NCBI GenBank assembly: GCA_018812395.1
Contig: JAHJDS010000502.1
Span: 1-8,971 of the forward strand
From: Pseudomonadota bacterium
GTDB taxonomy: Bacteria; Desulfobacterota; Desulfarculia; Desulfarculales; JAHJDS01
Direction of reading: 5' to 3'
DNA: 8,971 nt
A program made the position numbers and the translations under genes. The notes below the pieces were generated by a model. It made no database searches, had not been told where the DNA came from, and was given only the letters and a program-made list of their open reading frames with translations. How positions within the stretch are numbered: position 1 is the stretch's first letter; each line of letters begins with the position of its first letter. Positions 5,134-8,971 of this stretch are shown in pieces.

Positions 5134-7203
5134 GTGGCCAATCTTTTGGGCCGAGAAAAAAGTCCCTATCTGCTGCAGCACGCCGACAATCCGGTCCACT
5201 GGCGCCCCTGGGGCGAAGAGGCCTTCGCGGCGGCTAAAAAGGACGACAAACCCGTCTTCCTGTCCATCGGGTACGCCACCTGTCACTGGTGCCACGTCAT
5301 GGCCCACGAGTCCTTCGAGGACGAGGAGGTGGCGGGCATCCTGAACGAACACTTCGTGTTGATCAAGGTCGACCGGGAGGAGCGGCCCGACGTGGACCAG
5401 GTCTACATGAAGGTCTGCCAGGCCATGACCGGCAGCGGCGGCTGGCCGCTGTCAGTGTGGCTGGACCCGGCCGGCCGCCCGTTTTTCGCGGGGACGTATT
5501 TTCCCAAAACGTCGCGGATGGGCATGAACGGCTTCATCGACATCCTCAGGCGCATCGCCGGGCTGTGGGCCGAGGATCGGGGCAAGTTGTTCCAGATCGG
5601 CCGGCAGATGACCGACCGGCTCCAGGCCGCTCGGCCCCAGGGTGCGGCCGTCCCGCCGGGCGAGGAAGTGCTCCGCCTGGGATACAATCAACTCCGCGGC
5701 ACCTTTGACTCGACCTGGGGCGGCTTCGGCAACGCCCCCAAATTTCCGACGCCCCATCACCTGACGTTCCTCCTGCGCTGGCAGCACCGGCGGCCCGATT
5801 CCGAGGCCCTGGTCATGGTTGAAAAAACGCTCCGGCAGATGCGCTGGGGCGGCATCTACGATCACCTGGGATTTGGATTCGCCCGCTATTCCGTCGATCA
5901 GCGGTGGCTGGCGCCCCACTTCGAGAAGATGCTCTACGACCAGGCCCTCTTATTGATGGCCTACGTCGAGGCCCATCAGGTCACGGGCAAGGATGAGTAC
6001 CGCATTACGGCCTCAGAAATTGCCGCCTATGTATTACGGGACATGACCTCGCCCGAGGGGGCCTTTTTTTCGGCCGAGGACGCCGACAGCGAGGGGGAAG
6101 AGGGCAAGTTCTACGTCTGGACTCCGGCCGAGATCCAGGCCGTCCTGGGCCCGGAAGAGGGCGAATTTTTTGGCCGCTTCTACGACGTGACCGAGACCGG
6201 CAACTTCGAGGGCAAGAACATCCTGCACCAGAGCCGGGAGATCGAGTCCTTTGCCCGCCAGGAGGATTTGGATAAGGCCGAGGCCGAACAGCGGCTGGCC
6301 GCGGCCCGGCAAAAGCTGTTCGAGGCCCGCCGGGACCGGGTCCCGCCCCTCAAGGACGACAAGGTCCTGGTGGCCTGGAACGGCCTGATGATCGCCGCCC
6401 TGGCCCAGGCCGGGGCCGCCCTGGGTGAGCCGGATCTGATCCAGGCCGCGGCCCGGGCCACGGATTTCGTATATAAGAACCGGGAGCTCGACACCGGGCG
6501 GCTCTTCCGGCGCTGGCGGGACGGGGAGTTCACCTGGCCGGCCTATGCCGACGATTACGCCTTTTTCATCTGGGGCCTGGTGGAACTCTATCAGGCCGGG
6601 TTCGATCCCCAGCATCTGGCCTCGGCCCTGGAGTTGCAACAACAGATGAACGAGTTCTATTGGGACCAGGCCGAGGGGGGCTATTTTTTCACGCCCCATG
6701 ACGGCGAGCAATTGATCGTCCGGGACAAGGAGATCTATGACGGCGCCTTGCCCTCGAGCAACGCCGTGGCCGCCCTGAATCTGGTGCGGCTCTCACGCCT
6801 CACCGGCGACACGTCGGGCGAGCGGGACGCAGATCGGATCTTCCGGCTGTTCGGTGCCGCGTTCGGTCAATACCCCATGGCCCATACCCAGTTCCTGGGC
6901 GCCCTCGACTTCGGTCTCGGTCCGTCCCAGGAGGTGGTCGTGGTCGCCGGGGACGACCAGGCCGAGACCGAGGCGGCGCTGGACGTGTTGCGAGGTCGGT
7001 TCAATCCCCGGCGGGTGGTCCTGTTCAAGCCCACGGGCGCCGGGGCGACGGACCTGGATGAAATCGCCCCCTGGACCAAGGAGCACACGGCCCGCGACGG
7101 CCAGGCGACCGTCTACGTCTGCGACAACTTCGCCTGCCAGGAGCCGGTGGTCGGATTAGACAACATTAGAAACCGATTCTTGTTAGATTCATCTCAAATA
7201 TGA
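5134..7203 (+). CDS. Thioredoxin-domain protein of the YyaL / SSP411 (DUF255) family
   Basis: A 689-residue protein of the widely conserved YyaL/spermatogenesis-associated protein 20 family, whose reaction is not established. The N-terminal thioredoxin-like domain begins with EKSPYLLQHADNPVHW (8-23) and carries the redox-type motif CHWC at 50-53 followed by HVM. GGWPLSVWLDP and AGTYFP lie further on. The remaining part is an alpha/alpha-barrel-like region similar in fold to glucosamine-epimerase/glycosidase-type barrels, with GGIYDHLGFGFARY, PHFEKMLYDQ, EDADSEGEEGKFYVW and DDKVLVAWNGLM. The C-terminus has CDNFACQEPV. All expected blocks are present, so the gene looks intact; one Gly of the usual HLGGGFARY is Phe here. 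GTG at 5134 is chosen because GGAGG ends six bases before it and the protein then starts MANLLGREKSPY like its relatives; the ATG at 5128 directly abuts the Shine-Dalgarno site. It is cytoplasmic, with no signal peptide. No terminator is evident after it. Confidence 0.95.
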   Translation: MANLLGREKSPYLLQHADNPVHWRPWGEEAFAAAKKDDKPVFLSIGYATCHWCHVMAHESFEDEEVAGILNEHFVLIKVDREERPDVDQVYMKVCQAMTGSGGWPLSVWLDPAGRPFFAGTYFPKTSRMGMNGFIDILRRIAGLWAEDRGKLFQIGRQMTDRLQAARPQGAAVPPGEEVLRLGYNQLRGTFDSTWGGFGNAPKFPTPHHLTFLLRWQHRRPDSEALVMVEKTLRQMRWGGIYDHLGFGFARYSVDQRWLAPHFEKMLYDQALLLMAYVEAHQVTGKDEYRITASEIAAYVLRDMTSPEGAFFSAEDADSEGEEGKFYVWTPAEIQAVLGPEEGEFFGRFYDVTETGNFEGKNILHQSREIESFARQEDLDKAEAEQRLAAARQKLFEARRDRVPPLKDDKVLVAWNGLMIAALAQAGAALGEPDLIQAAARATDFVYKNRELDTGRLFRRWRDGEFTWPAYADDYAFFIWGLVELYQAGFDPQHLASALELQQQMNEFYWDQAEGGYFFTPHDGEQLIVRDKEIYDGALPSSNAVAALNLVRLSRLTGDTSGERDADRIFRLFGAAFGQYPMAHTQFLGALDFGLGPSQEVVVVAGDDQAETEAALDVLRGRFNPRRVVLFKPTGAGATDLDEIAPWTKEHTARDGQATVYVCDNFACQEPVVGLDNIRNRFLLDSSQI

Positions 7204-7484
7204 CGGTATTGACCTGACAGGTGGGCTGGATAGTTAAGAGTGCCTATGAGGGATCTGAATCAGACAGCAAGCTCTCTGTTCCAAACGGTTTTTTATAAAA
7301 CGATCAGCCTCGATTGACTTGACCCCCTTAAAAAATTCTCCTAACGTGGGGGCTGGCCGGCGATCCGGATGATGGTCTTGATCCCGCGGGTCGTGGATTT
7401 CCTCGGCATCAAGGGAGCCTGCCATCCGTGCTCCAATTTTTCTCGCTCGGCCATATGGGTCGTGTAAATCAAGGAGACAGATCA
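7204..7484. other. AT-richer intergenic region before the methyltransferase
   Basis: These 281 bases hold no gene that I can support. Visible elements are a perfect palindrome TTTTATAAAA (7291-7300), a CCCCC/GGGGG inverted pair (7323-7327 and 7348-7352), and a weak promoter-like TTGACC (7319-7324) with TAACGT (7342-7347) at 17-base spacing that could serve the methyltransferase. A minus-strand frame across 7234-7485 has family-less sequence and a TTG start without a ribosome binding site. It may be debris of an old gene. Confidence 0.45.
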
Positions 7485-8231
7485 ATGAACTGGGAAGCCT
7501 TCTTCACCCTGCACCAGGACATCCCCCGGGAAGGCCCGGGCAGCGACACCGCCACCCGCCAGGCCATCAACCGCCTGCCGGCCCTGCCTGAAAAACCGGC
7601 CGTCCTCGACCTGGGCTGCGGCCCGGGCAAGCAGACCCTGGTCCTGGCCTGGGAACTGGGCGTTCCCGTCATCGCCATCGACTTCCACCAGCCCTTTCTG
7701 GACCAACTGGACCGGGCCGTCGCGGCCCAGGGTTTTTCAACCCTGATCACCACCCGCCGGGCCGACATGGGCGCGCTGGATTTCCCGCCCCAAAGCATCG
7801 ATCTGATCTGGGCCGAGGGCTCGATCTTTATCCTCGGCTTCAAGCCCGGGCTCGAGAACTGGAGCCGTTTCCTCAAAAACGGCGGGATCGTCGTCGCCAG
7901 CGAGCTGGCCTGGCTGACCGACGACCCGCCGGCCGAGGTTTTGAGTTACATGACGGCCGCTTACCCGCCCATGACCGATATCGCCGGGAACGTCGCCCTG
8001 GCGGTTGAGGCCGGTTTTTCGGTCCTAAAACACTTTATCCTGCCTTCCGAGGACTGGTGGACCGAATACCTGACGCCGCTGGGCGAGCGGGCCGAGACGC
8101 TGCGGGCCCGGGCCGAGAGCGATCCGGACCTGTCCCAGGTGCTCGAGGAGCACGACCGGGAGTCGGACATCTGCCGCCGCCATGGGGACAGCTTTGGCTA
8201 CGTGTTTTTTCTGATGCGTTGGGGTCAATGA
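7485..8231 (+). CDS. Class I SAM-dependent methyltransferase
   Basis: A 248-residue cytoplasmic enzyme predicted to transfer a methyl group from S-adenosylmethionine; the acceptor is unknown. Motif I is VLDLGCGPG (40-48). The acidic residue ending the second strand is Asp66 (VIAIDFHQ), an ADM at 93-95 would contact the adenine, and DLIWAEGS (106-113) matches motif IV. The N-terminal sequence FFTLHQDIPREGPGS (6-20) together with WAEGSIFILGF is typical of a small-molecule-type methyltransferase subfamily found in anaerobes and proteobacteria, from memory of the family. ATG at 7485 has AAGGAG eight bases upstream; the frame stays open further 5', but that part has no site and no family similarity. 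The gene stands alone, separated from the YyaL-family gene by 281 bases, with its own promoter uncertain. Confidence 0.9.
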   Translation: MNWEAFFTLHQDIPREGPGSDTATRQAINRLPALPEKPAVLDLGCGPGKQTLVLAWELGVPVIAIDFHQPFLDQLDRAVAAQGFSTLITTRRADMGALDFPPQSIDLIWAEGSIFILGFKPGLENWSRFLKNGGIVVASELAWLTDDPPAEVLSYMTAAYPPMTDIAGNVALAVEAGFSVLKHFILPSEDWWTEYLTPLGERAETLRARAESDPDLSQVLEEHDRESDICRRHGDSFGYVFFLMRWGQ

Positions 8232-8284
8232 TTCGAGCGGGCGGTGAAATATGGCCGTGAAGGTGGTCCTTCCCGCACCAGGAC

Positions 8285-8293
8285 TGGTACAAT
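8285..8293 (+). promoter_or_regulatory. Extended -10 promoter for the terminal TPR gene
   Basis: TGGTACAAT contains the extended -10 TG plus TACAAT (8288-8293, 5 of 6 consensus bases). No good -35 box lies 17 bases upstream, which is tolerated for extended -10 promoters. The predicted start near 8300 gives a leader of about 50 nt to the start at 8349. Confidence 0.45.
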
Positions 8294-8348
8294 TAACAAC
8301 GATTGGTTCCGATCGATCTGAACAAGGGCGGCGTTTGGTCGGGTGCTG

Positions 8349-8971
8349 ATGATGACGAAAAAGCAAACCACATCACGCCCACGAGTCACCCGGGCGACGG
8401 TGATCTTCCTGGGGTGGCTCGTTTTGGCGTTCCTCGTCCCGCCGCCGAGCGTTCCGGCCCAATCCCGGACCGCCGAGCAGTGGGCGGTGCTGGCCGTGGA
8501 GGCGGCCCGGCAGGGCCGGCATCGCCGGGCGGTGAGCCTCTATTCCAAGGCGATCAAGCTCAAGCCCGACTACCTGGCGGCGATCTACAATCGCGGCCTG
8601 TCGCACCTGGCCTTGGGTAAACACCGCGCCGCGGCCAAGGATTTTCGTCAATGCCTCAAACTGCGGCCCAACTGGTCCGACGCCAAGCATAACCTGTACG
8701 TGGCCCTCAAGCGCCTGGGCCGGGCCCCACCCGGCTTGATCGCCTCCGACCCGGCCCTGATCCAGGCCCGGCAGAGACGGATCGTCGAGCGGGCCACCCA
8801 GGAACTGCGGGACGATCCGGGCAACGTCCAGGCCCTGATCAGGCGCGGGCGGGCCCTGACCAGACTCGGACGCCACAAATGGGCCCGGCGCGACTTTGAC
8901 CGGGCCTTGAGTCTGAGGCCCAAATCAGCGGTGGCGCTCCTGGCCCGGGGCGAGTTTTTCCTGAGACTACG
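8349..8971 (+). CDS. Exported TPR-repeat protein, N-terminal part (cut by window edge)
   Basis: An open frame runs from 8349 to the window end without a stop, giving 207 residues of an incomplete protein. A basic N-terminus (MMTKKQTTSRPR) and a hydrophobic stretch at 17-31 ending PSVPA-Q form a signal peptide with likely cleavage near residue 37. TPR units follow at about 42-75 (GRHRRAVSLYSKAIKLKP), 76-109 (GKHRAAAKDFRQCLKLRP) and, after a linker at about 124-155, at 158-191 (GRHKWARRDFDRALSLRP), with a further repeat beginning at 192. It is probably periplasmic and protein binding. The start is uncertain: tandem ATGs at 8349 and 8352 and a GTG at 8343 are in frame, none with a strong Shine-Dalgarno site. 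It is similar in design to the TPR protein at 2711-3358 but not in the same operon. Confidence 0.85.
   Translation, partial: MMTKKQTTSRPRVTRATVIFLGWLVLAFLVPPPSVPAQSRTAEQWAVLAVEAARQGRHRRAVSLYSKAIKLKPDYLAAIYNRGLSHLALGKHRAAAKDFRQCLKLRPNWSDAKHNLYVALKRLGRAPPGLIASDPALIQARQRRIVERATQELRDDPGNVQALIRRGRALTRLGRHKWARRDFDRALSLRPKSAVALLARGEFFLRL

Noticed and set aside
6034..6711. Minus-strand 225-residue open frame
   Set aside because: Antisense shadow of the intact YyaL-family gene, a common effect of high-GC codon use.
7341..7454. Minus-strand 37-residue basic open frame before the methyltransferase
   Set aside because: No ribosome binding site and no recognisable similarity; likely chance.

Overview
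The window is GC-rich bacterial chromosomal DNA with ordinary sigma-70-like promoters and strong Shine-Dalgarno sites. Nothing is diagnostic of a species. The GC content, a nuoA-type complex I start, several secreted TPR proteins and a DUF255/YyaL protein fit a free-living Gram-negative such as a deltaproteobacterium (Desulfobacterota), but this lineage guess is weak.

Layout. Bases 1-298 (minus) hold the 5' part of nuoA, which runs off the left edge. It has its own promoter and a roughly 200-nt leader. Next is ribF (minus), the bifunctional riboflavin kinase/FAD synthetase. It is divergent from a tRNA-Leu(CAG) gene (plus), and the two predicted -10 boxes overlap. The tRNA is followed by a GC-rich degenerate tandem repeat carrying hairpins, one of which looks like an intrinsic terminator.

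Bases 1915-4329 form a divergent locus of exported proteins. On the minus strand, a five-repeat TPR protein and a two-part Cys-containing secreted protein form a likely operon. On the plus strand is a secreted protein that I read as a Surface-adhesin-E-like domain joined to a single CyanoVirin-N-like (CVNH) repeat. The -35 regions of the two divergent promoters are inverted copies of the same 11-12 bp sequence, which suggests shared control. A perfect stem-loop terminator closes the plus-strand gene. This locus is the most novel-looking part of the window.

Bases 4552-8971 (plus) hold a GNAT acetyltransferase (TTG start), a thioredoxin-domain YyaL/SSP411-type protein, a class I SAM-dependent methyltransferase, and the 5' part of another exported TPR protein that runs off the right edge. 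These seem to be separately transcribed or loosely grouped genes, not one pathway. The 281-nt gap before the methyltransferase is AT-richer and may be decayed sequence. I see no CRISPR array, no intact mobile element, no rRNA and no origin.
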